Below, piece after piece: positions 46,901-58,626 of a stretch of 64,000 bases of DNA. How positions within the stretch are numbered: position 1 is the stretch's first letter; the number at the start of each line of letters is the position of its first letter. The position numbers were made by a program, and so were the translations under genes. A model generated the notes under the pieces. It searched no databases and was not told the DNA's origin. It saw nothing but the letters and a program-made list of their open reading frames with translations. Source of the DNA: Symsagittifera roscoffensis (Eukaryota > Xenacoelomorpha > Acoela > Convolutidae); the NCBI RefSeq assembly GCF_963678635.1, contig NC_087071.1:18165613-18229612 (forward strand), in the 5' to 3' direction.

Positions 46901-49900
46901 TTTTATTTTCCCGCCCCATGCAAATTGAGAGGACAGAAGGGTTAGTTATTTATTGTATATTTCTTGAGCTCAAGTCGATCGTCCAAAGACTGTTATAACA
47001 CCTTGATGACCTCTACCTTGACAGGAGTTAGCTAAAACTAAAATGCAATTCATTCATAGTTGTTGCAGCATAGGGTTGCACTGAAATTGCAACTTTACTT
47101 ATCTGTTTTCAAGTCTACATCCTTGAAGTGAAGTTCGCTGCTCGTATCTTAACGATTGATGTATTAGTTTTGCAACCGTTTTTCGACCCACGAGGGAAAA
47201 ATAAGTTCACATTCAGATTGCCGCCAGGCGCAAGGTTTGTAAATTAATTTCCCGAGTGTGTGAAAAAATAGTTGCGAAATTGCTTTAGTCAACGAAAAAC
47301 TTATATATTCAGGATTTTGTTCACTTGCGTTTCACATGCTGAAACAGTTGTTTTCTCACTTTAAAACATGTTTTCAAACTACCCCTACTTGCGACCGTGC
47401 ATGTAATTTCACGCCGATTGAACCCACGCTGCAGTTTTTTAACTAGTTTTGTTCATACAACAATTTTACGTTATGATCTCTACAAAAAATGCGCGCAAAA
47501 CACACGTATGAAGGCACGCAAAAGTTCTAGTATTTGTCGTCAGCAAGAAAAAAGCCTGAAAATCATTGAAGAAACGTGCCAGAATGAAATTTAAGTCTTC
47601 AAAATATTTAAAATCCAGCAAAGTAAATAAAAAACTAATCTATGAAAATGACCATTTACAAAAAAATTTGAACAAAAAGAATCAAATAACAAAAAAGTCA
47701 AACCACAAAGTATTGTCAACGTAACTGCAGATGGTAATGTTATAAACTCCCACTCTTCCAAATTTGCTTTACTTTCCTGACAAATCTGGACTGAAATTGT
47801 TGATGTGAAAACTGATATTTGAGAGTTTTTCAAAAAAAAACTCTTTTTTTTAGCAGCAGGAGCCCTTAGATATCAACACTTTAACATTTTTTTTTCTAAA
47901 ACATCTTCCCAATTGGTTGTTTTGGGTTGCAATTTTCTAACGGAGTTCTTTTTTGAGCAATTTTTTGCTCGTTTTTCTAATTTAAAATTAATTTAAATCA
48001 TGAAATTATAAAATTGAAACATAGAAAAAAAATTGGGTGGTACTTGTCTTATTTTTTGGCCTTCTCGACCAAAAGCAGGTATGTTTCGACTGTGCTCGAC
48101 CTATGTTTTGACTTTTTCGTCCCAAATTTGATATTTATCGACTCTCTCGGCAAAGTCGTTTTTTTTCGACTTTGTGCTCGACTTAAAATTGCTTCTCGAC
48201 CGCAGAATTTCAGTCGCAGAACTGCAACTGCTCGACTTTCAAAGTCGAAACATAAATCAAGCACCTTTACCCGGGTAGTTTTAGTTATACGTCGCTTCCA
48301 AGTTAATCTATTCACTAAACATTGAAACTTAATAATAACGGTTTTTGCAACAACTTTCGGTCGAGTCGATCAAAGTTAGCATGCATTTACCTAACGCGCA
48401 GTGGAAAACCTTGTTGCTTCAGTCAAATTGGTCAAAAATATTTGCCAGATTGGGTTGACAGGGTGAAAACATTACTATTTTTGGTCGATAAACTCGAAAT
48501 ATAGGCCAAACAACTCGCTTTTGTGCTTTATCATCAATCAAATTTAAACAAATTTCCTTATATTCTAAAATTGAAAAAATGCCAGGGAGAAATCCATTGC
48601 TTTGAAATGAAATTAGTTTTTCATGATGCTAAATTATGACAAACTTACAATACTAAGTGATTGATGTACTGGTCGTGAAAGATAATCGTTCTCAAAATAG
48701 AGTCTAATTGAAAGGCAACCCCATCATCGAATTTCATTAAGAAAAACAAAGGATAATTTTGTGAAACATTCAAAGGTTATTAAATATCATTCTTAAGAGC
48801 TTAATAAGACCCATTTAAAATTATCCTAATCAGGAAAATTCATTTTTTTTGATATTTTGAGCTTCGAGGAATTTTTTTCAAGAATATTTGCTAGAAAAAA
48901 TGCAAAGAACATGAAAAAACCAAAGAAACAAGGTAAAAAAGTGATGATTTAATAAAGAGTTATAATTAAGATACTTGAAAACTGCCAAAGACTTGAAATT
49001 TTAAAAATGCAGAGAAAAACGTGATTCAAAACGTCAGGTCAAGTTGATTTTTCTAATTTTTTCGCAATGAAGTAATCTGTCAAAAACTTCAAACGCGCGA
49101 GATCGCTTAACAATGTGAAATGCAACCATTGAAACTTGAATTGACTAATTGAATCTACTTAAAAAGAAAATCTTCCTGTAAGTATATGTGAAACCCAATA
49201 AAAGATAAATCTGGCACTAATTTCCTCGCTAATGAGCTTAAATTCAACACCCTTTCCTATTTTTCTTTTCACGTGAAAAAATTTCAAAAAATCGTTTCAG
49301 TGAGTTTAGCCGAATAAAACCTTGACAACAAATTTAATTTTGGGAATATTAAGATTGATGATTTCTTAAAGTGCAGACGTTTTCTTGATGATTTTCTTGA
49401 TTACTTTTCGTAACACTTTCGTCTTTGAGTTTGGTTGGGTTGAGACAAAAATATTAAAATTTTTCAAATTGGAAGATTTGGCATTCTATAAATATCACTG
49501 ATTCTGAAAACTGATAATCGAACATTCATTGCCATTCAGATGTTTTTGTAAGGTTTCACCCTTTTTGCTGAAGCTAATTTAATGCCTCAATTTTACTATT
49601 GTCTTTGACATTTTTTTTGATTATGATGGTTTTTGGCAGAAAGTTTTGAAAAGATCATTTCAAATTGAAAAATATGTCGATGTTAGTTGCTTCGGAATAT
49701 TTATACTTCGTTTTGATGAACAACCGTCAGTCATGGATTTTGGGGATGCCATTTGCCTCTTGAATTTAATGAATTCATTTAATTTCTTAATATTTCCTAC
49801 CGAAAGGATCACTTCTGAAATTGATGGTCCGACCTACATCCATAATTTAAACTGCAACTAGACCTATAAAAAGAACACAGACCATCAATTTACATTTTCT

Positions 49901-50344
49901 TGATCTCTAAATTGGTCTAATTTGTCAAAAAGTGCCATTTTTATTATCTATTATTAAAAACATCCGGTGAGTATAATAAATTAATAACCATTTAAAATGG
50001 AAAATCAAATGTTCAGTTCATCAAAAGTGTTATTTTAAAGAGAAATACTGTTTAAGGAAAAAAATTATATTTAAATTTAGAAAAAAAAACAATTCCATTT
50101 TTTATTTTAAACACAAAGTGATATAAAGCAAAATTCTGGAAACTTAATCGAACATATTGTAATTTGGTTGATCTTAATTGAGTTAAAACTTCCGCTTTTC
50201 TTAATCTAGATGACTCTTTCAAATTTACCCTATAGTCAACGTGATTTTAAGCCATTAATACTTACGATTTACGTTATAACTTGGCTCAATTGCTTCAAGT
50301 TTTGGCAGGCATGATGTTTATTGCCCATTTGGCAAGCATTTTAC
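46901..50344. other. Intergenic; TCGAC-rich patch at 48060-48255
   Basis: No gene is supported. From 48060 to 48255 at least eight TCGAC/GTCGA motifs cluster at irregular spacing (CTCGACTTT-like units), probably a decayed simple repeat. The rest is AT-rich. Confidence 0.45.
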
Positions 50345-50838
50345 GTTTCCGACTTTCGATACGAAAGTAACGATATATTTGTGCTCTGGTGGTTTTTTTT
50401 TCACTTTTTAAGTAGCAATTTTTGACGGAATTATTTTTATATCATTCAAAGGGTATTGTTCTCCTGAGCTTAAATTTGAAAAGATATTTCACCTGTGATC
50501 ATTTTTTGTAAAGTTATGGGGTTTAAAGATTGCCATTTTGGCCAATTTGGGACAATTAACGCGCGATATGTTTCGCGCTATTAGTGAGTAAGGCGATATT
50601 TAACCCATCTTAGAGATCGTTCCAATTTGTTGGAAAAAAAGTTCATTGATTAGTTACAAGGAGCCAAATCTATCCTTTTGTACTTAACGTGGGGGGATGA
50701 TTTTCTTAAAAAGTTTCAAATTTTAGAAAAAAAAATCTTTATTTTATTACATTTAATTTTCTAAGGTTTTTACTGCTCCATAAACCTTAAAAGGCAGTCG
50801 GAACATTCAGGGCTTTGCCCTGATACGAGCAGTCTTGT
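50345..50838 (-). repeat. GCGCG-family dispersed repeat copy, near full length
   Basis: Begins TTCCGACTTTCGATACGAAA, has ACGCGCGATATGTTTCGCGC at about 50560-50579 and ends CCCTGATACGAGCAGTCTTG. It has the same architecture as 57005-57515 (inverted). Confidence 0.7.
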
Positions 50839-50911
50839 TATCTTTCTCTACAAAATTAGCAGCTTTGAAAAAAGGAGATTTGGCCCCTTTTTTCAAAAAC
50901 TCTAATAATTT

Positions 50912-51111
50912 NNNNNNNNNNNNNNNNNNNNNNNNNNNNNNNNNNNNNNNNNNNNNNNNNNNNNNNNNNNNNNNNNNNNNNNNNNNNNNNNNNNNNNNNN
51001 NNNNNNNNNNNNNNNNNNNNNNNNNNNNNNNNNNNNNNNNNNNNNNNNNNNNNNNNNNNNNNNNNNNNNNNNNNNNNNNNNNNNNNNNNNNNNNNNNNNN
51101 NNNNNNNNNNN
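50912..51111. other. Assembly gap (200 N)
   Basis: Exactly 200 unknown bases, probably a placeholder length. Open frames spanning it are artefacts. Confidence 0.99.
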
Positions 51112-52390
51112 TATATTTAAAAACGAGGTATAAATAAGTAATAAATATTCATAGAATTTTAATATGCTCTTCAAAAGGTATACTTTTTCTGATTTGATTG
51201 AAACAACTAATGCTAAGGTGAGTTTTTTATAATATCAGGTAAGAAATTTTTTTTTCTTAAAAAAAATACATTTTTACCCGTTAATAATAGTAAATTGCAA
51301 CATACATATACCATTTTCTGTTTTCGTGAGCTAGTCAAAAATCAATTTAAAGGCTTGAAAAATTAACAGTTAAATGCTGCCACCGGTATTACTTAACGTA
51401 TTTGTAAGGAAATTAGGCCGTTTTTCAAATTTACATAGCAAACAAACTTTTTATTAGAAAAACTTTCTAGTTATTGGTTTATATCTTATACCCAAAAAGC
51501 ATCCATTTTAATTAAAAGTCAGGCCAAATTTACGTCAAATTAGGGAGCGTTTCCCGTCAAATAATTAATATCCTTTTAGCGGGAAACAAAAACCTGATCC
51601 CAAATAATTAAAATAAATTGTTCCTTTCTGATGCGGGAAATAAGTAACCTTATATGAAAAATAAAACCAGTCGAGCTCCCAAAACCCGGTGAGTAATTTT
51701 CAATTTTTAGCAATTACTTTTGAGAAGTTTTTAGAGATTATTTTCTCTTAAACTGTATGATTATTTGAAAAATAACAACTTAGTTGAAAGAAATTAAACA
51801 GTTTTATCGTTTTCTCTTCTTTTAGAAGTTTTTATACATAAGGTTCAGTGTTAGATCTTCTTAATCTCAACGCGATGCAATTAAACATGGTATCATATTG
51901 CTTCCATGATTGGTAAAAATATATTGTATTTAGATTTTCTAGTTATTGGCTACTTGAGTTTTTTTTCCGTTTTGAATTACCGAGTTTGTTCGATAATTCG
52001 TCTTCATATTACTAAAAATAGCTATATAGAAATCTATTTTAAAATAGATAAATATGATGAAGTATACTGTTAAAATTAATTTAAAGACTGAAGATTACGT
52101 GTAATTTTTTACTTTATGAGGGAAAAATAAATTTGACGGTTTTCATTCATTTTTTAACCCTCCTTTTTTTACTAAGTTAACTGCAAGGTTAGTAGTACAA
52201 AATTCAGTTTGAAACTATCTCACAATTAAAACTGTTGGGGCTACAATTTTCTATATATTGAGCTGGATTTTCTTTGTGAACTGGTGGTTACCCAGGAGGG
52301 TAATGAAAAATTCGATATTTTTTGTCGGATTGGTCAGTTTTATAGATTTGTTATTCTAAGTTTAGTTAATATAAATTAAATTTCGTACTG
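51112..52390. other. Upstream region of the neuropeptide gene
   Basis: AT-rich with no long frame. A donor-like CCCG-GTGAGTAAT at about 51690 could end an earlier non-coding exon. A TAATATAAATTAAA sequence at about 52366-52379 could serve as a TATA box. Confidence 0.3.
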
Positions 52391-52399
52391 TTTTGCTTA

Positions 52400-52499
52400 C
52401 TGTTTTCAAGATTGAATAAACGGGAAGAAAAAACACCTTTAATTCAGTTTAACTTTCCACCCTTTTCCTAAATTTGAACTTCAAAGAAATTCTACAAAG
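52400..52499 (+). other. Probable 5' untranslated exon of the neuropeptide gene
   Basis: A strong splice donor (CTACAAAG then GTAAGTAAT, boundary after 52499) is followed 141 bp later by a good acceptor (TTCTTGTTGTGTTCTAG, ending 52640). The exon carries no ATG. Its 5' limit is a guess placed just after the TATA-like sequence. Confidence 0.45.
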
Positions 52500-52640
52500 G
52501 TAAGTAATTAACTTTCCCGCACTTACTTGTTTTTTAATTTCGTTTAAGTACTTCACTACAAATAATTTCAATGTGAAACTAGATAGAGAAAAGTTGATTT
52601 ATTTTACACCTTTTTTATGTATTTTCTTGTTGTGTTCTAG

Positions 52641-52920
52641 AGTTTGAACAATTAAATCTTCACAAGGAACACTGCAGATAACACCAAAAAACTCGTTCCT
52701 TCCTTGAAAATAGACGAAAAAAACCCTAAAAAATCTCCAAACAATGGCACAAATCAGCAACACCAGACTGATGACAACACGGACAACCCGGTCCAGACAA
52801 CTGTCGGAAGCATCAGGTGTTTTTTCCAGAAGTATGAGATTCGTTTGGGTTCTGGTGATTTTGTCGGTGCTGGTAGAGAAAATCAACTGTATCGCAATTG
52901 CTTTGCCACCAACAGACCAG
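52641..52920 (+). CDS. Neuropeptide precursor, exon 1 (signal peptide)
   Basis: The acceptor TTCTAG ends at 52640. A candidate start ATG is at 52744, with a second in-frame ATG at 52834 (M31) directly before the hydrophobic core MRFVWVLVILSVLV, a typical secretory signal. I favour M31 as the functional start because the 30 residues before it are polar and basic. Coding ends with CAG at 52920, followed by GTATTTTTG as donor, in phase 0. This matches the phase of the exon at 56438. The exon supplies ER targeting for the prohormone. The linkage is inferred from phase, order and the missing signal in exon 2. Confidence 0.6.
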
Positions 52921-54424
52921 GTATTTTTGATTGTTATTATTGTTGGTTTCATAATAAGAAAAAACATTTGGTCCGGAACTCTTGAGCTACTGTTTACTGT
53001 AACTCAAAAAAAGTAGATTCGTCTGCAAAAATGGAAACGGCTTCTTTTGAATCATTCAGCAACAAGTCTTGTTTTATCTGTTTTCGAATCTATTTTTTTT
53101 TGCAAAAAGCTGGAGTTAAAACAATCATATTCATGGCTGGCTATGTTATTTTTTTGAGATATACTTATTTTTCTACTTTTTACATTTTTTTCTTCTGATG
53201 GTTTGTATATATTTTGATAGATGAGTTAAAATTTTTTAACCACTTCATTATTATTAAAATTGCTCAAAAATTGATAATCATCAAAAAATTTTTAAATTTT
53301 TTAATTTCAAAAACTATTTATAGTCTAACGTTTATTAACTGTGCGCATATTTTCACTGATTGTTGACTTTGTTGAAATCACAATCAGTTTAAATTTTAAG
53401 TGATTTAAAATTTCGCTTTAATTTTTTGAATCGACTTATAAAAATTGGGTATAAAATCAGTTATCGCCCGGCCCATAAGGCCGTTTCGTTCGATCACTTC
53501 AATCCTGGTTATGACTTAATATTTAAACTGAGAAAAAAGCAGGTATTAAATTCCAAAAGTTTGAAAAAATCCTATCCCGGGATGATCAACTTACAAAAAA
53601 AATCACCCAACTTAGAACTTCTGATAAGATTCGTAATAAATGTCTGCTATCTTACAAATTTTAAAAAAAAATCGCCGAAAACGTTTTTGAAAGTGTTTTT
53701 GTACCGTTATAACAAATGAAAATTAATTTTGGAAGAATTGGATTTTCTTCTAATTTTATACATGTAAAAGTGTTAATTTAGTGGTTATAATGCATGCATT
53801 TTGAACAAAAAAGAATTTTATACTCAATCAATCAATCAATCTGCTATTTATACGTAATTAGCGGTTCAAATTATTTTGGAGACAATGAAAAATCAAAATG
53901 ATTAGCAGCTAAAAACTAAATCTATAAAGTTAATTGGGTTTTTAGTAACCTCATTTAGCCAAACGTTTCGTTTGGCCTACGAGTTTCCTTATATGAGATC
54001 TGCAACAGCGATAAACGTTTAAACGGATTATAACAAATTTTATAATAGGGAGCATACAAAAAAATTTGGGAAAATTGTGCAAGAAAAGTTCCTATCTTGC
54101 TATTTTCATGTAAGAAAATTCACCATCTGACAATTTTCTTTCAAAACACTCCTTACCTTGTAACATCCTTAAAGTCAAATTTGTTAAGAAGTTGTAAGAT
54201 TCTTATAGGAAAAATTCTAAGATAGCGACTTCCGGTCACCCATACTCAACAAATTCTTTCTTTCTATGGAGAAACACTTAACGTTCACTCTACATATCTG
54301 ACGATAAATTTTTTTTGAAATGTTTAAATAGAGCAAGGAATTTCTTGAAACTCTTTAGTTCTGATTAGATTTCTGATCAAAACTTAGCTAAATTAAGGCT
54401 ATTTCTAGCAAGAAAAATAATCCT

Positions 54425-54495
54425 CATAGAGCTCGAACCCGCGATCGTCCGTTAAGTGGAAGTTTAAGTTAACAGCTAGACAACATGTCCTGAAA
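54425..54495 (-). repeat. tRNA-derived (SINE-like) fragment
   Basis: The minus strand reads GATCGCGGGTTCGAGCTC, a good match to a polymerase III B box with its usual tRNA context. TTGTCTAGCTGTTAAC, an approximate A box, lies about 40 nt upstream. Stem pairing is poor, so this is a decayed tRNA or SINE rather than a functional tRNA gene. Confidence 0.35.
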
Positions 54496-54779
54496 ACTTT
54501 AAATATTTGTAGCTAACTATTGCAAAGTCATATGTGTTATGACGAGCTTTAATTTGCTTTTTATTGCTACAAATTTTGCGTGAATCTCAAAACTGAGATA
54601 ATAAACATTTATCTTGTTCCGGTTGAGCCGTGAACTGATTTAAGGTTATTTTATATAGAAATTGTTTATTTTTAATCTTAGTTGAGAAAAAATGGTTTCT
54701 AGACAGAAAACTCAGAAAAGTAGCCTAGATTTGATCTCCAAATTTTCTATCCAGATTAGAAGCTTTTGTTGGATCTGTG

Positions 54780-55020
54780 CAACCCGGCAGTCATTCAGTT
54801 TCATAAAATGAAAAAACTGCTGTAGTCATGTATTTCCTCACTATGGAGAAACTGTTTCTTATATAGTTTCATAGTATAAATACAATGCTAGTCATACAGT
54901 TTCAAAGCATGGAGAGAACGCTTCTCGTCAAGCTTTTCTTAACAAGTTTTCAGACTTATGAAATCTTGAAGCAATAGATTGAAATTTGTACGAGTAGCTT
55001 TTTTGTCAACCCTGGTAGAC
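54780..55020 (+). repeat. Degenerate relative of the element nested at 21035-21981
   Basis: Starts CAACCCGG and ends TTTTTTGTCAACCCTGG, with internal CATACAGTTTC and TTTCATA motifs like those near the ends of the nested element. Too decayed for firm boundaries. Confidence 0.4.
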
Positions 55021-56437
55021 GTACAAATTGCAATTTGGTTTAATATGTCCCCACAATAAATTCATAGTTGTTCAAAACAGGAACTTATAAAATCATTTCA
55101 GTTTGCTTACAACGTGTTTCGTCTCGTTTTATCATGCGTTTACTTGTGAGCTCACCAAAAAATATCAAATCAACAATTTCATTCTCAAAACGATCACACT
55201 GGGAGGAATTAATGAACTCAATCGTTTTTTTTTTCAGAATGTGTTAAGAAGGATTTTAGATTTAAATTTTAAGGTTTTTATGAATTTCACGATTTGAATT
55301 TTAGCGAAACAAAATAACATAATTGAAACTGAAAGTTAGCTATCGGTTAAACCATACGTCGCTGAGTTTACATATTTCAGTTTTCATCAAACGAAGTTTT
55401 TTTGCTGGCTTTCTAGGATCTACTGTATAAATTATTTTTTTACTCGTCTTGTCAGTTCGCAGTTATTTGTACGCTTAATATGGAGCAAGATAGTAATTTA
55501 AATTGAAACATAAAGAAATTAAGTAGCTTTGTCTCAATTATTCTTGAAAAAATTTTGAGTCGGTATAGTTTGGCTCGTTGAAAAGATTGCGCATGTTTTC
55601 GTTGAAAAGTTTGCGCATATAAATTTTAAAAACGGCCATAATTTCTGATATTTGTGCAATTTTCGAACTGAATGTGTCAAAAAATTACTTGAGTCTTATG
55701 TTGACCTATGAGTCTGATAACCAACATGGATCTTAAAAACATGCATCACATATATAAAAAAAATTTCTTAAAATGGAACAATCTTTGCAAAAAAAATGAT
55801 TGAACCCTTCATGCGCTCAATTAAAGTTTTCTTTAATGAGCAATAATTATTTTCACCAGACTTTTCAAAACAAAAACTCATCGAGATTTTTCATACTTTT
55901 TGTGCGTGAAGGTTTTGAAAAATTTTCAGCAATATTTTTTGGAACATATTGTTTGAACATCATGTTGCTAGTAAACAAAAAAATACTTTCCTATTTTAGT
56001 ATTTGGGTGTTTTGCGTTTTACTGTGATAAAAAAAAAACGTTATGACTATTTTTTTCACCTGAAAAACAACGGCCTGTTGGATGAGAAAAGTACTCATTT
56101 TTAACAAATAACTGAGATAAACTTGTACTTATTTTTCTAATTTCTATTTTAAATATTATGACAAATTTTGTTTTTAAAAGTGTTTATCGTACAGTTTTTG
56201 TATATAAAAATTGTATGATACGAGTTTTTTGTCAATAAAAAAGCGTAGTTTTGATAACCGAAGCACTCTTTTTTTTATCAAAATACCGCGGTAAACAATT
56301 TTACTCTACCTAAAAACAATTTCAACTGATTTCTAATTTAAAAAAAAAATCTAGTCTGATGACAATAAACCACGATAGAAATGGTCACACAAATGCAATG
56401 GCATTGATTAGAAAAACGGTATTTTTGATATTTATAG

Positions 56438-56740
56438 GAGACAGCTCTAATTTACGAAGACGATGGAATGGGTTCTCCCTCTGATTTGTACGACACCAAA
56501 AGATCATCAGCAATGCACTTCTTCAAAAGAGCAGACACCGACCCCCTAACTGAAGAATTCCTCAAAAGATCTTCCCCTTGGCACTATGGAAAAAGATCTT
56601 CCCCTTGGCACTATGGAAAAAGGTCTTCGCCGTGGCATTACGGCAATGGAAAACGCTCATCAGCTATGCATTTTTTCAAAAGGGATCAACAATATATGCC
56701 ATATATGGAAGCAAACGGAAATGACGCTTTCTACGCGTGA
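56438..56740 (+). CDS. Neuropeptide precursor, exon 2 (SSPWHY-amide and SSAMHFF peptides)
   Basis: Read from the acceptor at 56437 in phase 0, this 100-codon exon is a classic repetitive prohormone. A short acidic spacer ends in KR. Then come SSAMHFF-KR, the spacer ADTDPLTEEFL-KR, SSPWHYG-KR twice, SSPWHYGNG-KR, SSAMHFF-KR and a 17-residue acidic tail before TGA. Lys-Arg sites would be cut by prohormone convertase. The Gly before KR in SSPWHYG donates a C-terminal amide, giving SSPWHY-amide. SSAMHFF has no Gly and would stay free-acid. The GNG form ends in Gly too and could be amidated one residue later. I do not recognise this family. The likely site is neurosecretory cells, acting on a GPCR (inference). 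Confidence 0.8.
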   Translation, partial: ETALIYEDDGMGSPSDLYDTKRSSAMHFFKRADTDPLTEEFLKRSSPWHYGKRSSPWHYGKRSSPWHYGNGKRSSAMHFFKRDQQYMPYMEANGNDAFYA

Positions 56741-56917
56741 TCAAAAGCGACAAAACGACGCGCAATTCGACAAGAAGAACTCAAAATTGTCAATCTATGC
56801 GTAAAGATATACATATAAATGCTTATGTTAATTCAAAATCGATGAGGTTATTTCACTCATTTTTGACAATTCACATTTATATGAAACCAAGAAAAAGGAA
56901 AACAGAACGATAGATTA

Positions 56918-56923
56918 AATAAA
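56918..56923 (+). terminator. Polyadenylation signal of the neuropeptide gene
   Basis: AATAAA lies 178 bp after the stop codon, in an A-rich stretch, at a plausible 3' UTR length. Confidence 0.55.
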
Positions 56924-57002
56924 AAAAGAGAAAAGAATTAGTTAGAATGGGTTGTAGGCGTGCTGTTTACTTTATCAAAATTAAGTTACCCCTAAATGAT
57001 AG

Positions 57003-57515
57003 AACAAGACTGCTCGTATCAGGGCTAAGCCCTGAATGTTCCGACTGCCCTTTAAGGTTTATGGAGCAGTAAAAACATTAAAAAATTCAATGAAATAAAA
57101 CAAAATGAAAATTTTTTTTTCTAAAATTTAAATTTTTTTATGAAAATCATCCCCCCCACACGCCATATAAAGTACAAAAGGATAGATTTCGCTCCTTGTA
57201 ACAAACCAATTACGGCAAACAAGCTTCTTCTAAGACGGATTAACTCTCCGCTTACGCGTTATTAGCGCGAAATATATCGCGCGTTAATTGTCCCAAATTG
57301 ACCAAAATGGCAATCTTTAAACCCCCGTAACTTTACGAAAAATGATTACAGGTGAAATATCTTTTCAAATTTGAGCTCAGGACAACAATACCTTTCGAAT
57401 GATATAAAAAAAATTCCGTCAAAAATGGCTAGTTAAAACGTCGAAATTTGTCTGAAGAAAAAAAAAACCCACCCCGAGCACAAATATTCCGCTACTTTCG
57501 TATCGAAAGTCGGTA
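57003..57515 (+). repeat. GCGCG-family dispersed repeat, well-preserved copy
   Basis: Starts ACAAGACTGCTCGTATCAGG and carries the hairpin TCAGGGCTAAGCCCTGA (57019-57035), then AGCGCGAAATATATCGCGCG (about 57266-57285), ending at CTTTCGTATCGAAAGTCGG. It is about 510 bp with no coding capacity. The order is the mirror image of the minus-strand copies. Confidence 0.75.
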
Positions 57516-58078
57516 CAATAAGACTACCAGTATCAGGGCTAAGCCCTCAATGTTCCGATTGCCCTTCAACTGGACTCAAATAGTTATTGATAAATGTCGT
57601 AGGAGTCGTATTTGAGTTTATTAAGACCAATTGGCTTCCGCCTATTGGTCTAAATAAGGTTAGACTTGGTAGCCCTTATTAAAACATGCATTTCGGGTCT
57701 TCAAAAGTTTTCTTTAAAAATGTAAGTAGCAATTACCGCTTCCATCCAGAAAAAGGTCACAACTTCCATGGCATTTTCTTTATGTGAAAACAACAGCCTT
57801 CGAAAAAAAGTTAAGCCTCGTAATTTTTACAGTGCAAAATAAAATTTCAGTAACGTCAGTTTTAAATGGCTAGCGTTTAGAGCGAATTTTGTTTAAAGTA
57901 CAAAAAAAATTGTCAAAAATTTGCACGCGCTTACTTCTACCATATTATAGAAGCGAACTGCAAAAAAATTAGAAGTTGCTGAGTGCAACCGTTTTGATTG
58001 TTTTCGCCTTTTTTTGCAACTTACTTGTCGAATAAATGAAACTTTAGCCGCTGAAATTCCTAATATTCATTCAAACCA
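57516..58078. other. Intergenic; second hairpin-end fragment at 57525-57560
   Basis: AGACTACCAGTATCAGGGC and AGCCCTCAATGTTCC repeat the end of the GCGCG family immediately after a full copy. The rest has no supported feature. Confidence 0.45.
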
Positions 58079-58260
58079 GTAGCGTGCCGAGAGGGGAGGC
58101 GGGGGGCGACCGCCTTCCCCCCTAAATTCGGGTTGCCAATTTTTCCAAAGGGTCTCCCTTTCGGTATAACTTTATGACATCCATTTTTCGCTGAACAACC
58201 TCAATAATTTTCTAAATCGTCTTTGGCGCCAATATGACTAATTTTCATAGGGAAGAACGC
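58079..58260 (-). repeat. G-rich-ended repeat, copy 2 (inverted relative to 3611-3962)
   Basis: Contains a GC-rich end (AGAGGGGAGGCGGGGGGCG) and, on the minus strand, AAAAATGGATGTC followed by GGGAGACCCTTTGG, corresponding to the block at 3858-3905. The distal end was not found. Confidence 0.45.
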
Positions 58261-58553
58261 GCCGAAAAAAACCCAATTTTTTGGTCCAAACTTTCCAATA
58301 GTGCCTAGGAGCGTTCTTTTTTGGCTTGTGATTTTTTTAATTTGCCCGCGGTGCAGATAACTTATCTCGAATTTGGATCCTTATACTATTTTGCTAGAAA
58401 TTGCAGAATACTAGACAAGTTCTAAAAATAAATCAACAAATTTTCTTCCATATTACAAATTTTCTTTGATTTTGCTTTGCTATAATTTCAGCATCGAGTT
58501 TCAGATAATTCCGATTATTGCTCACACTTCCCCTGCCTAGAAGATAAAATTTC

Positions 58554-58626
58554 ATTACGAGGCCAAACTGTGCTCTGGATAAGCGCACAATTTTGTGTAG
58601 GTATGTTCCTGGATTCCAGAGACAAG
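58554..58626 (+). repeat. Dispersed 73-bp repeat, copy 1
   Basis: Shares ATTACGAGGCCAAACTG, GCACAATTTTGTGT and GTATGTTCCT.GATTCC with 60829-60903, in the same order and spacing. Confidence 0.7.

Larger units (their letters stand above)
52921..56437 (+). other. Intron of the neuropeptide gene (3.5 kb)
   Basis: GT at 52921 and AG at 56436-56437 (TATTTATAG). It contains simple TCAA repeats near 53825, a short AAACGTTTCGTTTGG hairpin near 53962, a tRNA/SINE-like fragment near 54430-54490 and a repeat at 54780-55020. No other coding is evident. Confidence 0.55.

Noticed and set aside
48014..48325. Overlapping plus and minus frames of 103 and 88 codons
   Set aside because: They are produced by the TCGAC-rich patch; no domain or start context supports either.
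50835..51174. Open frames across 50912-51111
   Set aside because: They consist mostly of undetermined bases.
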